A stretch of DNA of 64,000 nucleotides from Actinacidiphila glaucinigra (GCF_900188405.1 NZ_FZOF01000032.1:35787-99786), one strand, 5' to 3'. Shown: positions 33,026 to 44,418, counted from the stretch's first letter. Notes: generated by a model from the letters alone, not told the origin. Program-made: numbers and translations.

Positions 33026-33622
33026 ATGGCCGAGCCCTCCGCAACCCTCCGCTCCGACCAGGCCGTACTGCGCCGCTGGCGCACCGGCGACCTCGACGCC
33101 CTGGACCGCGCGATCAGCGAGTCCGTGGAGCACCTGGTGCCCTGGATGCCGTGGGCCGCCGACCACGGCAGAGACCGCACCGCCGACTTCCTGGCCCGCA
33201 GCCACGAGGAGTGGGCGACCGGAGAGGCGTTCGCCTACGCGATCACGTCGGACGACACGGTGATCGGCGGCTGCGGCCTCCACCGCCGCATCGACGCCGG
33301 CGGCCTGGAGATCGGGTACTGGCTCCACCCCCGGTGGACCGGACGCGGCCTCGCCACGGCGGCCGTGGCCGCCCTCGTCGGCGAGGGCTTCACCCTGCCC
33401 GGCATCGAGCGGCTGGAGATCCATTACGACGCCGCCAACGAGTCCAGCGGCGCCGTCGCCCGGCGCCTCGGCTTCACCGAGGTCGCACGTGTCCGCAGGC
33501 CGGAGGGACCCTCCGCTCCCGGCGAGGTGGGGATCGAGGTCGTCCGGCGGCTGACCGCCGGCCAGTGGCGGCCGCGGGATCGGTCAGGAATGGAGAAGCC
33601 CCCGCCGGCGGCCCGCGGCTAG
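33026..33622 (+). CDS. GNAT N-acetyltransferase (RimJ/RimL-like)
   Basis: A 198-residue acetyltransferase. The acetyl-CoA loop (Arg/Gln-x-x-Gly-x-Gly/Ala) is seen in HPRWTGRGLATAAVAALV, with the preceding EIGYWLHP strand and the C-terminal YDAANESSGAVARRLGF block typical of RimJ/RimL-type enzymes that acetylate protein N-termini or small amines. Start ATG 33026 gives the family N-terminus (LRRWRTGDLDALDRAI). Followed after ten bases by a VOC gene, probably co-transcribed. Confidence 0.88.
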   Translation: MAEPSATLRSDQAVLRRWRTGDLDALDRAISESVEHLVPWMPWAADHGRDRTADFLARSHEEWATGEAFAYAITSDDTVIGGCGLHRRIDAGGLEIGYWLHPRWTGRGLATAAVAALVGEGFTLPGIERLEIHYDAANESSGAVARRLGFTEVARVRRPEGPSAPGEVGIEVVRRLTAGQWRPRDRSGMEKPPPAARG

Positions 33623-33632
33623 CGTGACGGGC

Positions 33633-34043
33633 ATGGACATCACCATTCACTGGACCTTCCTCCCGCACACCGACCCCGAGGCCTCGCTCGCCTTCTACCG
33701 CGACATCCTCGGCTTCAAGGTCCGCAACGACGTCGGCTACGGCGACATGCGCTGGATCACCGTCGGCCCCGCCGACCAGCCCGGCACCTCGGTCGTCCTG
33801 GAGCCGCCCGCCGGCGACCCGGCGATCACCGAGGACGAGCGCCGCGCCATCACCGGGATGATGGCCAAGGGCACCTACGCCCGGCTCGTCCTCGCCACGC
33901 CCGACCTCGACGGCGTCTTCGAGCGGCTGGTGGCGGGCGGCGCCGAGGTCGTCCAGGAGCCGACCGAGCAGCCGTACGGGATCCGCGACTGCGCCTTCCG
34001 CGACCCGGCGGGCAACACGATCCGGTTCAACGAGGTCCGCTGA
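33633..34043 (+). CDS. VOC (glyoxalase/bleomycin-resistance fold) protein
   Basis: A 136-residue protein of paired beta-alpha-beta-beta-beta modules. It has DPEASLAFYRDILGFKV at the start and CAFRDPAGNTIRFNEV at the end, with His12 and Glu136-region residues as possible metal ligands. Members include dioxygenases, isomerases and drug-binding resistance proteins. Function undetermined. Start ATG 33633; an in-frame GTG at 33624 is possible. Confidence 0.85.
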   Translation: MDITIHWTFLPHTDPEASLAFYRDILGFKVRNDVGYGDMRWITVGPADQPGTSVVLEPPAGDPAITEDERRAITGMMAKGTYARLVLATPDLDGVFERLVAGGAEVVQEPTEQPYGIRDCAFRDPAGNTIRFNEVR

Positions 34044-34081
34044 CGCCTCCCGCTGCTCCCCGCTCCCCGTACGGACACCCC

Positions 34082-34112
34082 CGGGCCGGGAACCCGTCAG
34101 CCGCCCGGCCCG
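34082..34112 (+). terminator. Hairpin terminator
   Basis: A 9-bp stem (34082-34090 with 34104-34112) and 13-base loop 38 bases after the VOC stop. Confidence 0.6.
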
Positions 34113-34296
34113 TTCGACGGGGACCGGCCCGAACCGGGAGCGGGGCGGCCCGGCGGACGGCTACCGTGGCCGCGACCGCGCCGACGAGGGGACGCCGGAC
34201 ATACGTGTCCGAAGCCGGTCATATCGAGTCAGGCGACGCCGACGGAGACCGCGTGGGCGGCCCCGCACGCACCAGACAGATGGAGAGACGACACAC

Positions 34297-36678
<2,382 letters not shown>

Positions 36679-36700
36679 GGCGCGGCCTCCGCATGACGGC

Positions 36701-36736
36701 GCGGGGGCCGGGGCGATCACGTCCCGGCCCCCCCGC
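36701..36736. terminator. Bidirectional terminator
   Basis: A long GC-rich inverted repeat, GCGGGGGCCGGG from 36701 pairing with CCCGGCCCCCCCGC from 36723, between convergent genes. Confidence 0.7.
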
Positions 36737-36741
36737 GGCCC

Positions 36742-37824
36742 TCAGTAGCGGGCGCTGTGGGCCCGCAGCAGCGGAGAGGGCGTCGACGGGCGGCCGTCGA
36801 CGCTCGCCCCGGCGAACTGGAGCATCGGCGCCAGCGTCGCGTTGTTGTGGGCGGGGAAGTTCAGCGCGGGCGTGGACACCTCGTCGAGCGCTCCGCGCTG
36901 GGCCGCTGTGAGGGTGACGTCCAGGGCCCGCAGGTTGGCCTCGAACTGGTCCATGCGCCGCGCGCCGATGAGCGTGGACGTGACCCCGGGGCGCCCCTGC
37001 ACCCACGCCAGGGCGACGGCGGCCGGGTCGGCGCCCGCGTCGGCGGCGACGGCGTGGAGCGCGTCGATGACCTTGTAGTCGGCCTCGCCGGGGACGCCGA
37101 CGAGGTGCGTGCGCGTGGTGTCCACCGGCCGGGTGGAGGCGCTCGAGTACTTGCCGGACAGGAACCCGCTGCGCAGCGGCCCCCAGGGCATCACCGCCAT
37201 GCCGAGGGCCTGGGCCATCGGGATCAGCTCGCCCTCCGAGGTGCGTTCGAGCAGGGAGTACTCCAGTTGCAGCGCGACGATCGGCGCCCATCCGCGGAAG
37301 CGCGCGATGGTGGCGGCCTCGGCCGTCGCCCACGCCGGCACGTCGGAGAACCCGACGTAGCGGATCCTGCCGTCGCGGACCAGGTCGTCGAGGGCGCGCA
37401 GGGTCTCCTCGACGGGTGTGACCGGGTCGAAGTTGTGGAGCCAGTAGATGTCGACGTAGTCGGTGCGCAGCCGCCGCAGCGAGTTCTCCAGCTGTTGCAC
37501 GATCGCCTTGCGGCCGGGTCCGCCGCCGTTGGGGTCGTTCTCGTGGAGGTTGCCGAAGAACTTGGTGCCGATCACGACCCGGTCGCGCAGCGCGGACCGG
37601 CCGGCGAAGTAGTCGCCGATGATCTTCTCGGAGTGTCCGTTGGTGTAGATGTTCGCGGTGTCGATCGAGTTGCCGCCGCGGTCGAGGTAGGCGGCCAGGA
37701 TGTTCGCGGACTCCTCGGGACCGCAGCCCCATCCGTGATCCTCACCGAAGGTCATCGTGCCCAGGGTGAACGGGCTGACGCGCAGTCCCGAGCGGCCGAG
37801 CGTGACGTAGGAATCGAGCGACAT
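36742..37824 (-). CDS. Aldo/keto reductase
   Basis: A 360-residue TIM-barrel oxidoreductase using NADPH. The catalytic tetrad is visible: Asp in IDTANIY, Tyr in the same motif, Lys in GTKFFG and His in WLHNF. The N-terminal LGRSGLRVSPFTLGTMTFGE and C-terminal GARRMDQFEANL cofactor loop are standard for the YajO/Tas-like group. Substrate unknown. It is divergent from an AraC regulator (37968), the classical layout for aldehyde-responsive control. Confidence 0.92.
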   Translation of the reverse strand: MSLDSYVTLGRSGLRVSPFTLGTMTFGEDHGWGCGPEESANILAAYLDRGGNSIDTANIYTNGHSEKIIGDYFAGRSALRDRVVIGTKFFGNLHENDPNGGGPGRKAIVQQLENSLRRLRTDYVDIYWLHNFDPVTPVEETLRALDDLVRDGRIRYVGFSDVPAWATAEAATIARFRGWAPIVALQLEYSLLERTSEGELIPMAQALGMAVMPWGPLRSGFLSGKYSSASTRPVDTTRTHLVGVPGEADYKVIDALHAVAADAGADPAAVALAWVQGRPGVTSTLIGARRMDQFEANLRALDVTLTAAQRGALDEVSTPALNFPAHNNATLAPMLQFAGASVDGRPSTPSPLLRAHSARY

Positions 37825-37967
37825 GACGGGGCTTCCTCACGGGGAACGGGGTCGGGGACGCCGGATCGGCCGTCCCCAGGTGCTCCTCCATTCGATCCCG
37901 CCGCCCGCCGTTCCCCTAGACCGATCGGCGCGCATCGTTGCACGATCCGCTCACCCCCGCCCCGATC

Positions 37968-38897
37968 ATGAGCGCACCTGTCACCGTCTCGTGGTCCACT
38001 GGGGGGATGCGTCACCTGGATGAGATCGGCGAGCGGATCACGCGACTGTCCTCGGGGAGCCCGCAGCCGCGGTGGATCGAGGACATGGTGGTCTTCGCGA
38101 GCGGCCGCGTCACCGAACCGATGGGCACGGTCAACGCCCCGATGATGGCGCTGACGGTCCAGGGGGCGAAGCGATCCGTCCTCGGTGACCGGATCTTCGA
38201 CTACCGGGCGGGGCAGTACCTGGTCGCGACCGTCGAGCTGCCGCTGACCTCGCAGATCAGCCGCGCCACGCCCGCGGAGCCGTTCATCGGGTTCGGGCTT
38301 CCGCTGCGGCCGGCGCTCATCGCGCAGCTGCTGCTCGAGGCCGCCCCCGTCCCGGCCCTCCCGTACGAGGGGCCGGGCCTGGCCACCAGCGACGCCGACG
38401 ACCGGCTGCTGGACGCGGTCCTGCGGCTGCTGCGCCTGCTGGACGAGCCCCGTGACGTGCCCGTACTGGCTCCCGGGGTGCGACGCGAGATCCACTGGCG
38501 GCTGCTGAACGGGCCGCAGGGAGCGTTGATCCGGCAGATCGGGCGCGCCGACAGCCGCATGTCCCTCGTGGCCCGCGCGATCGAGTGGATCAAGGTCCAC
38601 TACGACGAGGTCATCCGGATCGAGGAGGTCGCCCGCGAGGTGGGCATGAGCGTCTCCTCGCTGAACCGGCACTTCCGCGCCGTGACCGCCATGAGCCCCC
38701 TGCAGTTCCAGAAGCAGATCCGGTTGCAGAAGGCCCGCCTGCAACTCATCGCGGCACCGGACGACGTCGCCGCCGTCGGTCACGCCGTCGGGTACGACAG
38801 CGCCTCGCAGTTCAGCCGCGAGTACCGCCGCATGTTCGGAGCCCCGCCGGGCCGGGACGCGGCCCGCCTGCAGACCGCGGCGGTCGTCCGGGAGTAG
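37968..38897 (+). CDS. AraC-family transcriptional regulator
   Basis: A 309-residue regulator with an N-terminal cupin-like AraC_N ligand domain (about 30-175) and two C-terminal helix-turn-helices (IEEVAREVGMSVSSLNRHFRAVTAMSPLQFQKQIRLQKAR and AVGHAVGYDSASQFSREYRRMFG). The group regulates alcohol or aldehyde metabolism. It is divergent from the aldo/keto reductase with about 140 bases between, so that gene is the probable target. Start ATG 37968 is uncertain; ATG 38007 begins at MRHLDEIGERI and may be the real start. Confidence 0.88.
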   Translation: MSAPVTVSWSTGGMRHLDEIGERITRLSSGSPQPRWIEDMVVFASGRVTEPMGTVNAPMMALTVQGAKRSVLGDRIFDYRAGQYLVATVELPLTSQISRATPAEPFIGFGLPLRPALIAQLLLEAAPVPALPYEGPGLATSDADDRLLDAVLRLLRLLDEPRDVPVLAPGVRREIHWRLLNGPQGALIRQIGRADSRMSLVARAIEWIKVHYDEVIRIEEVAREVGMSVSSLNRHFRAVTAMSPLQFQKQIRLQKARLQLIAAPDDVAAVGHAVGYDSASQFSREYRRMFGAPPGRDAARLQTAAVVRE

Positions 38898-38986
38898 CCG
38901 CCCCCGCCGACCGCCTCGCGTGTCGAGGAAGCCGTCGGTCCGTGCGGGTCCGGGAGATCCGATCACCGTCCTGGCAGGATGGCGGC

Positions 38987-39340
38987 ATGGAACGTGTGCT
39001 TGGAATCGGCGGACACTTCGTGCGTGCCGCCGACCCGGCGGCCCTGAGCGCCTGGTACCGCGACTGCCTGGGGCTGGACGCCGATCGGAACGGCCTGTGG
39101 ACCCAGGAACCCGGGCCCACGGTCTTCGCGGCCTTCGAGTCCGGGACCGACTACTTCGGGTCCCGCACCCAGCAGACCATGCTCAACTTCCGGGTCCGCG
39201 ACCTGGACGCGATGCTCGCGCAACTGCGCGCGAAGGGCGCGGACGTGGCCGCGGAGACCGAGGACATGGACGGTGTCGGCCGCTTCGGCTGGGTCACCGA
39301 CCCCGAGGGCAACCGCATCGAGCTGTGGCAGCCCGCCTGA
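38987..39340 (+). CDS. VOC-family protein
   Basis: A 117-residue glyoxalase-fold protein starting GIGGHFVRAADPAALSAWYRDCLGLD and ending GWVTDPEGNRIELWQP. His10 and the terminal Glu are possible metal ligands, as in related enzymes. It differs from the VOC protein at 33633, so it is not a recent duplicate. Substrate unknown; it sits 89 bases after the AraC gene. Confidence 0.87.
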   Translation: MERVLGIGGHFVRAADPAALSAWYRDCLGLDADRNGLWTQEPGPTVFAAFESGTDYFGSRTQQTMLNFRVRDLDAMLAQLRAKGADVAAETEDMDGVGRFGWVTDPEGNRIELWQPA

Positions 39341-39358
39341 CCGGTGGCCCCTCGGGGA

Positions 39359-39565
39359 TCAGTGGTCCTCGCCCGGGTCCTGTTCCGGGAGGAGGCCGGA
39401 GGCGCGCAGTCCGTCGAGGGCCTCGGCGACGGCGATCATGCGGTCGGCGACGTCGGCGAGTTCGCGGCGCAGCTCGATGACGCGCAGTTCCAGTGCGACG
39501 GCCTGGGCGCTGAGGGTCAGGGCGGTGGCCGAGACGTCGGGGCGGTGGTCGGGGGAGCCGGTCAT
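39359..39565 (-). CDS. Small helical protein coupled to YceI
   Basis: A 68-residue protein, mainly one long amphipathic helix (LSAQAVALELRVIELRRELADVADRMIAVAEALDGL) with heptad spacing, probably a coiled coil. Its ATG overlaps the YceI stop codon by one base (TGATG), so the two are translated together. Function unknown; it may oligomerise with or regulate YceI. Confidence 0.65.
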   Translation of the reverse strand: MTGSPDHRPDVSATALTLSAQAVALELRVIELRRELADVADRMIAVAEALDGLRASGLLPEQDPGEDH

Positions 39566-40161
39566 CACAGGGCCTCCGGGCCGAGTTGCAGCGCGGCGAC
39601 GCTGAGTTCGAGCCGTACCTTGTCGCTGAGCAGGACGCCCCCGGTCTGCAGGGGGACGTTCCAGTCGAGTCCCCAGTCGGAACGCCGGAGGGTGGCCGAG
39701 CCCTCGAAGCCGACCCGCCACTGCCCGTCGGCGTCGCGGGCGGTGCCGCCGTAGGCGAGGTCGACGTGCACGGGCAGCTCGATGTCCTTGATCGTCAGGT
39801 TCCCCGTCATGCGGAAGCCGTTCCCGCCCGAGGGAGCGACCGCGGTGGAGCGGAAGACCATGAGGGGGAAGGTCGCGGAGTCCAGGAAGTCGGGGCCGGT
39901 GATGTGGGAGTCCCGCGCCCGGAGGCCCGTGGTCAGGCTGCCGGTCTGCACGCTCACATGGGCCTCGGAGCGGGCCGGCCGGAGCCCGTCGAGCCGCAGG
40001 AAGCCCTCGAAGGCCGTGAATCCGCCCCGCACCCGGGTGACCATGGCGTGCCGGACGGAGAAGCCGACCGCGCTGTGGACCGGGTCGATGACGTACGCAC
40101 CGGTAAGTTCCTCCCGCGGACGGGCGCCTGGAACGGTGGTTTCCGCGCAATTCCTGGGCAT
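39565..40161 (-). CDS. YceI-family lipid-binding protein
   Basis: A 198-residue lipocalin-like protein. It shows YVIDPVHSAVGFSVRHAMVTRVRGGFTAFEG, SHITGPDFLDSATFPLMVFRST and LTIKDIELPVHVDLAY, all core YceI strands. Relatives bind polyisoprenoid chains such as quinone precursors in a hydrophobic barrel. There is no signal peptide, so it is cytoplasmic. ATG 40161 leaves a normal short N-terminus. It is separated from the NmrA gene upstream by a strong terminator. Confidence 0.88.
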   Translation of the reverse strand: MPRNCAETTVPGARPREELTGAYVIDPVHSAVGFSVRHAMVTRVRGGFTAFEGFLRLDGLRPARSEAHVSVQTGSLTTGLRARDSHITGPDFLDSATFPLMVFRSTAVAPSGGNGFRMTGNLTIKDIELPVHVDLAYGGTARDADGQWRVGFEGSATLRRSDWGLDWNVPLQTGGVLLSDKVRLELSVAALQLGPEAL

Positions 40162-40205
40162 GGCGGGTCGGCACCTCTTCGTACGGGTGGGTCTCGGGAG
40201 GCTGC

Positions 40206-40233
40206 GGTGGCCCCCGCCGGGGCGGGGGCCACC
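40206..40233 (-). terminator. Hairpin terminator
   Basis: A perfect 13-bp stem (40206-40218 with 40221-40233) with a tiny loop just past the stop of the NmrA gene. Confidence 0.8.
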
Positions 40234-40241
40234 CGCGGGGG

Positions 40242-40991
40242 TCACCGCTGCTGCTGCGCGAACCAGTCGGCGAAACGGGTGGCGCCCAGCTGCGCGCCGG
40301 GGCCGGGGACGAGGGAGCCGTCCTGCAGCTCGGAGCCGTAGTAGCGGGCGTGCGGGTCCGCGACGACCTTGCGGGGGTCGTTCTGGGCGGTCAGCACGTC
40401 ACGGATCAGCTCGTCGAAGCGGAACATGTCCGGGCCGGCGATCTCCACCACGCCGTTGAGGGGCGTGCCGGCCGCGGTGCGGGCGACGGCCGTGGCCACG
40501 TCGTCGGAGTAGATGGGCTGGAACTTCACGGGCGGGATGCGCACCGTGTCACCCTCGGTCCCCGCGTCCGCGATGCCGTTCGCGAACTCGAAGAACTGCG
40601 TCGCGTGGACGATGGAGTAGGGCATGCCCGACGCCTTGATCAGCTCCTCCTGGGCCAGCTTGGCGCGGAAGTAGCCGTTGTCCGGGAGCCGGTCGGTGCC
40701 GACGATGGAGAGCGCGACGTGGTGGGTGACACCGGCCTCCGCGTTCGCCTTCAGGAGGTTGCCGGTGCAGGTGCGGAAGAAGTTCATCACGGCCTCGTCC
40801 TCCCAGGAGGGCGAGTTGGAGACGTCGACCACGACCTGCGCGCCCTGCAGGACCTCGGCGAGGCCCTCGCCGGTCAGGGTGTTGACGCCGGTGTTGGGGG
40901 AGGCCGCGACGGCCTCGTGCCCGTGGTCGTTGAGCTTGCTGACGACCTTCGAACCGATCAGCCCGGTTCCGCCGATGACTACGACCTTCAT
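40242..40991 (-). CDS. NmrA-like NAD(P)-binding protein
   Basis: A 249-residue atypical SDR, the second NmrA-like copy in the window (others at 21774 and 58100). It begins MKVVVIGGTGLIGSKVV, giving the dinucleotide loop, and lacks a Tyr-x3-Lys site. ATG 40991 has GAGGA eight bases upstream. An ECF41-type promoter at 41094-41121 drives it, which fits the known linkage of ECF41 with epimerase/oxidoreductase genes. Substrate unknown. Confidence 0.88.
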   Translation of the reverse strand: MKVVVIGGTGLIGSKVVSKLNDHGHEAVAASPNTGVNTLTGEGLAEVLQGAQVVVDVSNSPSWEDEAVMNFFRTCTGNLLKANAEAGVTHHVALSIVGTDRLPDNGYFRAKLAQEELIKASGMPYSIVHATQFFEFANGIADAGTEGDTVRIPPVKFQPIYSDDVATAVARTAAGTPLNGVVEIAGPDMFRFDELIRDVLTAQNDPRKVVADPHARYYGSELQDGSLVPGPGAQLGATRFADWFAQQQR

Positions 40992-41093
40992 ATTGGAGTC
41001 CTCTCGGGTGTTCTCGTGCGCGGGGCGCATGGTGCGGTGACTCGCCCACCGGCACCGGCCGGTACGTGATCGCCGGTACGTGTTCGCCGGTAT

Positions 41094-41121
41094 TGACCGG
41101 GTGGCGGAGCGGTTTGTGACA
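41094..41121 (-). promoter_or_regulatory. ECF41-type promoter for NmrA gene
   Basis: Minus strand: TGTCACA (41121-41115), 15 bases, CGGTCA (41099-41094), 103 bases ahead of the start at 40991. Confidence 0.8.
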
Positions 41122-41143
41122 GGGGCCCGGCGTGGCGGGCCCC
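41122..41143 (-). terminator. Hairpin terminator
   Basis: An 8-bp stem (41122-41129 with 41136-41143) 33 bases past the flavoprotein stop, directly abutting the next promoter's -35. Confidence 0.6.
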
Positions 41144-41175
41144 GTACCTCACACGGCGTGGCCTGCGGCCGGCCG

Positions 41176-42906
41176 CTACTCGACGAGCTTGCCCTCGGTG
41201 GAGACGTCCTGCATCAGGGCGGCGATCTCCTCGGGGACGGCCGGGATGCTCTCGCGGGTGACGCCGGTCTTCGGGGACCAGACGAGGTTGACCCGCAGCG
41301 CGGGGTCCGACTCCGGGTAGTCGCTGCGGTTGTGGCAGCCGCGGGTCTCGCGACGCTCCAGTGCCGACTCCAGCGTGGCGCGTGCCGCCAGGGCCGCGGA
41401 CTTGAGGTCGAAGGCGTGTGCGAGGTCCTGGTAGCCGGCGATGTCGGGGTGGATCCCGACGGACTCCATCCGCTTCTCGATGGCGTCGAGTTCCGCCAGG
41501 CCCGCGCGCAGGCCCTCCTCGTCGCGTACGACGCCCGCGTGCTCGGTCATCGTGTTGCGGATGGCGCGCTGCAGGGCGCGGACGTTCTCCGGCCCGTCCG
41601 CCGCCAGCAGGTCGTCGACCTCGGCGCGGGCCGCAGCGATCGCCGCCGCGGAGCGCGGCAGCGAGGTCAGCCCCAGCGAGTAGGCGGCGGCCGCCTGACC
41701 CGTGATGCGGCCGAAGACCAGCAGCTCGATGAGGCTGTTGCCGCCCAGGCGGTTCGCGCCGTGCAGGCCGCTGGACGCCTCGCCGATGGCGTACAGGCCG
41801 CGGACGTCGGTGCTGTGGTCCTCGGGCCGCACCCAGACGCCGCCCATCGAGTAGTGCGCGGTCGGCGCGATCTCGATCGGGTCGCGGGTGATGTCCAGCA
41901 TCTGCAGGTCCAGCAGCGTCTGGTAGACCCGGGGGAGCCGGTTCATGATGGTCTGCCGAGGCAGGTGGGAGACGTCCAGCCACACGGCGCCCTTGGGGGT
42001 GCCGCGGCCCTCCTTGATCTCCGTGTACGAGGCGAGCGCCACGCGGTCGCGGGTGGACAGCTCCATCCGCTCGGGGTCGTAGCGGCTCATGAACCGCTCG
42101 CCGAGCGCGTTGCGCAGGATGCCGCCCTCACCGCGGGCCGCCTCGCTGACGAGGGTGCCGGCCGCGTTCTCCGGCTCGATGATGCCGGAGGGGTGGAACT
42201 GGACGAGCTCGGCGTCGCGCAGCCGGGCGCCGGCCTCCACGGCCAGGCGGAAGGAGTCACCGGTGTTCTCGTCGCGGCGGGAGGAGGTGCGCCGCCAGAT
42301 CCGGGTGTGGCCGCCGGCCGCGAGGATGACAGCGTCGGCGTGGATGAGATAGCGCGTGCCGTCCGTGAGGTCGAAGCCGTACGCCCCGAACACGGCGCCG
42401 TCGTGCTCCAGGATGCGGGTGATGTAGACGCCCTCGAGCACCGGGATGCCGAGCTGCTCCGTCCGGCGGACGAGGGTGCGCTGGATCTCCAGGCCGGTGT
42501 AGTCGCCGGCGAAGGCGGTGCGGCGGTACCGGTGCGCGCCGAAGAAGCGCTGCGAGATCCGGCCGTCCTCCTCCCGGGCGAAGGCCATGCCGTACCGCTC
42601 CAGGTCGTCGATGCCCCGGGCCGCGCCCTGGGTGACGATCTCCACGGTGCGGGGGTCGGCCAGCAGGTAGCTCTCCTTGAGCGTGTCCGCGGCGTGCTGC
42701 TGCCAGCTGTCCTCGGGGTCCATGGTGGCCAGCGCGGCGTTGATGCCCCCGGCCGCGAGCGCGGTGTGGGCGTCGTCCTTGGGCCGCTTGCCGACCGCGA
42801 GGACGTCGACACCGGCCTCCGCCAGTTCGATCGCCGCTCGCAGTCCTGCTCCTCCGGTGCCGATCACCAGCACCATGGTGGAAATGTGTTGTTCAGTGAG
42901 GGCCAC
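41176..42906 (-). CDS. Fumarate-reductase/L-aspartate-oxidase-like flavoprotein
   Basis: A 576-residue flavoprotein of the succinate dehydrogenase/fumarate reductase A and NadB family. FAD binding is by VIGTGGAGLRAAIELAEAG; catalytic-region motifs are IAPTAHYSMGGV, TLVSEAARGEGG, LHGANRLGGNSL and a C-terminal RGCHNRSDYPE. No iron-sulfur or membrane subunit gene is adjacent, so it may be a soluble fumarate reductase, an aspartate oxidase, or a subunit working with the ferredoxin system next door. An ECF41-type promoter (42941-42968) precedes it. Confidence 0.85.
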   Translation of the reverse strand: MALTEQHISTMVLVIGTGGAGLRAAIELAEAGVDVLAVGKRPKDDAHTALAAGGINAALATMDPEDSWQQHAADTLKESYLLADPRTVEIVTQGAARGIDDLERYGMAFAREEDGRISQRFFGAHRYRRTAFAGDYTGLEIQRTLVRRTEQLGIPVLEGVYITRILEHDGAVFGAYGFDLTDGTRYLIHADAVILAAGGHTRIWRRTSSRRDENTGDSFRLAVEAGARLRDAELVQFHPSGIIEPENAAGTLVSEAARGEGGILRNALGERFMSRYDPERMELSTRDRVALASYTEIKEGRGTPKGAVWLDVSHLPRQTIMNRLPRVYQTLLDLQMLDITRDPIEIAPTAHYSMGGVWVRPEDHSTDVRGLYAIGEASSGLHGANRLGGNSLIELLVFGRITGQAAAAYSLGLTSLPRSAAAIAAARAEVDDLLAADGPENVRALQRAIRNTMTEHAGVVRDEEGLRAGLAELDAIEKRMESVGIHPDIAGYQDLAHAFDLKSAALAARATLESALERRETRGCHNRSDYPESDPALRVNLVWSPKTGVTRESIPAVPEEIAALMQDVSTEGKLVE

Positions 42907-42940
42907 GGTCCGCTCCGATCGCCTTGGTTGTCACTGAGTA

Positions 42941-42968
42941 CGACCGGGCGGTCGGGCCATCTGTGACA
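42941..42968 (-). promoter_or_regulatory. ECF41-type promoter for flavoprotein
   Basis: Minus strand: TGTCACA (42968-42962), 15 bases, CGGTCG (42946-42941), 35 bases ahead of the ATG at 42906. Confidence 0.8.
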
Positions 42969-42981
42969 CCGGTTTCCCGCC

Positions 42982-43024
42982 CGTGGGCGTGGGACGGGCC
43001 GGACCGGCCGTCCCCACGCCCACG
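42982..43024 (-). terminator. Hairpin terminator
   Basis: A long stem of about 16 bp (42982-42997 with 43008-43024) lies 12 bases past the reductase stop and insulates the flavoprotein promoter. Confidence 0.8.
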
Positions 43025-43035
43025 CGGCCGGGCCG

Positions 43036-44268
43036 TCAGGCGGTGACGCGGTCCAGCGGCACGCCCGGGTCGGCGAGGCGGGCGTCGTCGACCGCGGCGC
43101 GCGAGGTGATCAGGTCGCGGACCGGCTCGATGACGTCCCACACGTTGACGTTCATGCCGGCCTGGATGCGGTCGCCCGACATCCAGAAGGCGACGAACTC
43201 CCGCGCGGCCTTGTCCCCGCGGAAGACGACGCGGTCGTAGCCGCCGGGCTCCACGTAGCCGGTGTACTCCATGCCGAGGTCGTACTGGTCGGTGTAGAAG
43301 TACGGCAGCCGGTCGTAGACGGCGTCCTTGCCGAGCATGCCCTGCGCGGCCGTGGCCGGCTGGTTCAGCGCGTTGGCCCAGTGCTCGACGCGGATGTGGC
43401 GGTCGAGGAACGGGTGGTAGGCGTTGGCGACGTCGCCCGCGGCGAAGACGTCCGGCGCGGAGGTGCGCAGGTGGGCGTCGGTGACGATGCCGTTGCGCAC
43501 CTCCAGCCCGGCCGCCTCGGCGAGCTGCACGTTGGGGGTGATGCCGACGCCCACGACCACGGCGTCCGCGGGGAGGTGCGTGCCGTCGGCGAGCTGCACC
43601 CCGTCGGCGCGTCCGCCGCTGCCGGTGATGCGCTCCACCTGCGCGCCGTGCCGCAGGACCACGCCGTGGTCGGTGTGCAGGGCCGCGAAGACCTCGGCCG
43701 CCTCGCGCCCGAGCACCCTGAGCAGCGGCAGCTCCTCGTGCTCCAGCACCGTCACCTCCGCCCCGGCCTGCCGGGCGGCCGCGGCGGTCTCCAGGCCGAT
43801 CCACCCGGCGCCGATGACGACGATCCGCGCGCCCGCGGTGAAGGCGGCCTTGAGCCGCTCGCTGTCGCCCACACGGCGCAGGTAGAGCACGTTGTCCAGG
43901 TCCGCCCCGGGGACGGGCAGACGGCGCGGGGTCGAACCGGTGGCCAGGAGCAGCCTGGTGTACGGCATGCGCCGCCCGCCGTCGAGCTCGACCTCCTTGG
44001 CGCCCGCGTCGAGCCCGGTGACCGTGGTGCCGAGGCGCAGGTCGACGTCGTGCTTGTCGTACCAGTCGTCGGGGTGGACGAAGATCGAGTCGCGGGTCTC
44101 CTTGCCGAGCAGATAGCCCTTCGAGAGGGGCGGGCGGACGTAGGGCCTGTCCGGTTCGTCGCCGATGAGAACGAGCCGGCCGTCGTAGCCGTTCTCCCGC
44201 AGCGCCTCCACCGCCTTGCCCGCGGCCAGACCGCCTCCGACGATCACGAAAGTGTTCTCAGGGGACAC
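43036..44268 (-). CDS. NAD(P)H-ferredoxin/rubredoxin reductase (FAD)
   Basis: A 410-residue flavoprotein of the BphA4/rubredoxin-reductase type: FAD site FVIVGGGLAAGKAVEAL, NAD(P)H site IVVIGAGWIGLETAAAARQ, and the second FAD motif DVFAAGDVAN followed by HWANALNQPATAAQGMLG. The C-terminal reductase domain is complete. It would pass electrons from NAD(P)H to a ferredoxin; a 7Fe ferredoxin gene lies divergently, and both have ECF41-type promoters 37 bases apart. GTG 44268 is preferred for its GAGGTG ribosome site; ATG 44280 is the alternative. Confidence 0.9.
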   Translation of the reverse strand: MSPENTFVIVGGGLAAGKAVEALRENGYDGRLVLIGDEPDRPYVRPPLSKGYLLGKETRDSIFVHPDDWYDKHDVDLRLGTTVTGLDAGAKEVELDGGRRMPYTRLLLATGSTPRRLPVPGADLDNVLYLRRVGDSERLKAAFTAGARIVVIGAGWIGLETAAAARQAGAEVTVLEHEELPLLRVLGREAAEVFAALHTDHGVVLRHGAQVERITGSGGRADGVQLADGTHLPADAVVVGVGITPNVQLAEAAGLEVRNGIVTDAHLRTSAPDVFAAGDVANAYHPFLDRHIRVEHWANALNQPATAAQGMLGKDAVYDRLPYFYTDQYDLGMEYTGYVEPGGYDRVVFRGDKAAREFVAFWMSGDRIQAGMNVNVWDVIEPVRDLITSRAAVDDARLADPGVPLDRVTA

Positions 44269-44325
44269 GATGCACCTCATCTCGGATGTCGCATGCTGCG
44301 AACCATGTACGGAGAGTCAACCACC

Positions 44326-44353
44326 AGACCGCTCGGCACTCCGTTGTGTGACA
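44326..44353 (-). promoter_or_regulatory. ECF41-type promoter for ferredoxin reductase
   Basis: Minus strand: TGTCACA (44353-44347), 15 bases, CGGTCT (44331-44326), 58 bases ahead of the GTG at 44268. Confidence 0.8.
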
Positions 44354-44390
44354 CAGCCGTCGTGTCGCGGGGCCGTCCGGCGGGCGTGTT

Positions 44391-44418
44391 TGTCACATCG
44401 CCAGGGGTGTTCCGGTCA
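44391..44418 (+). promoter_or_regulatory. ECF41-type promoter for ferredoxin
   Basis: TGTCACA (44391-44397), 15 bases, CGGTCA (44413-44418), 74 bases ahead of GTG 44492. It faces away from the reductase promoter; the two -35 elements are 37 bases apart. Confidence 0.8.
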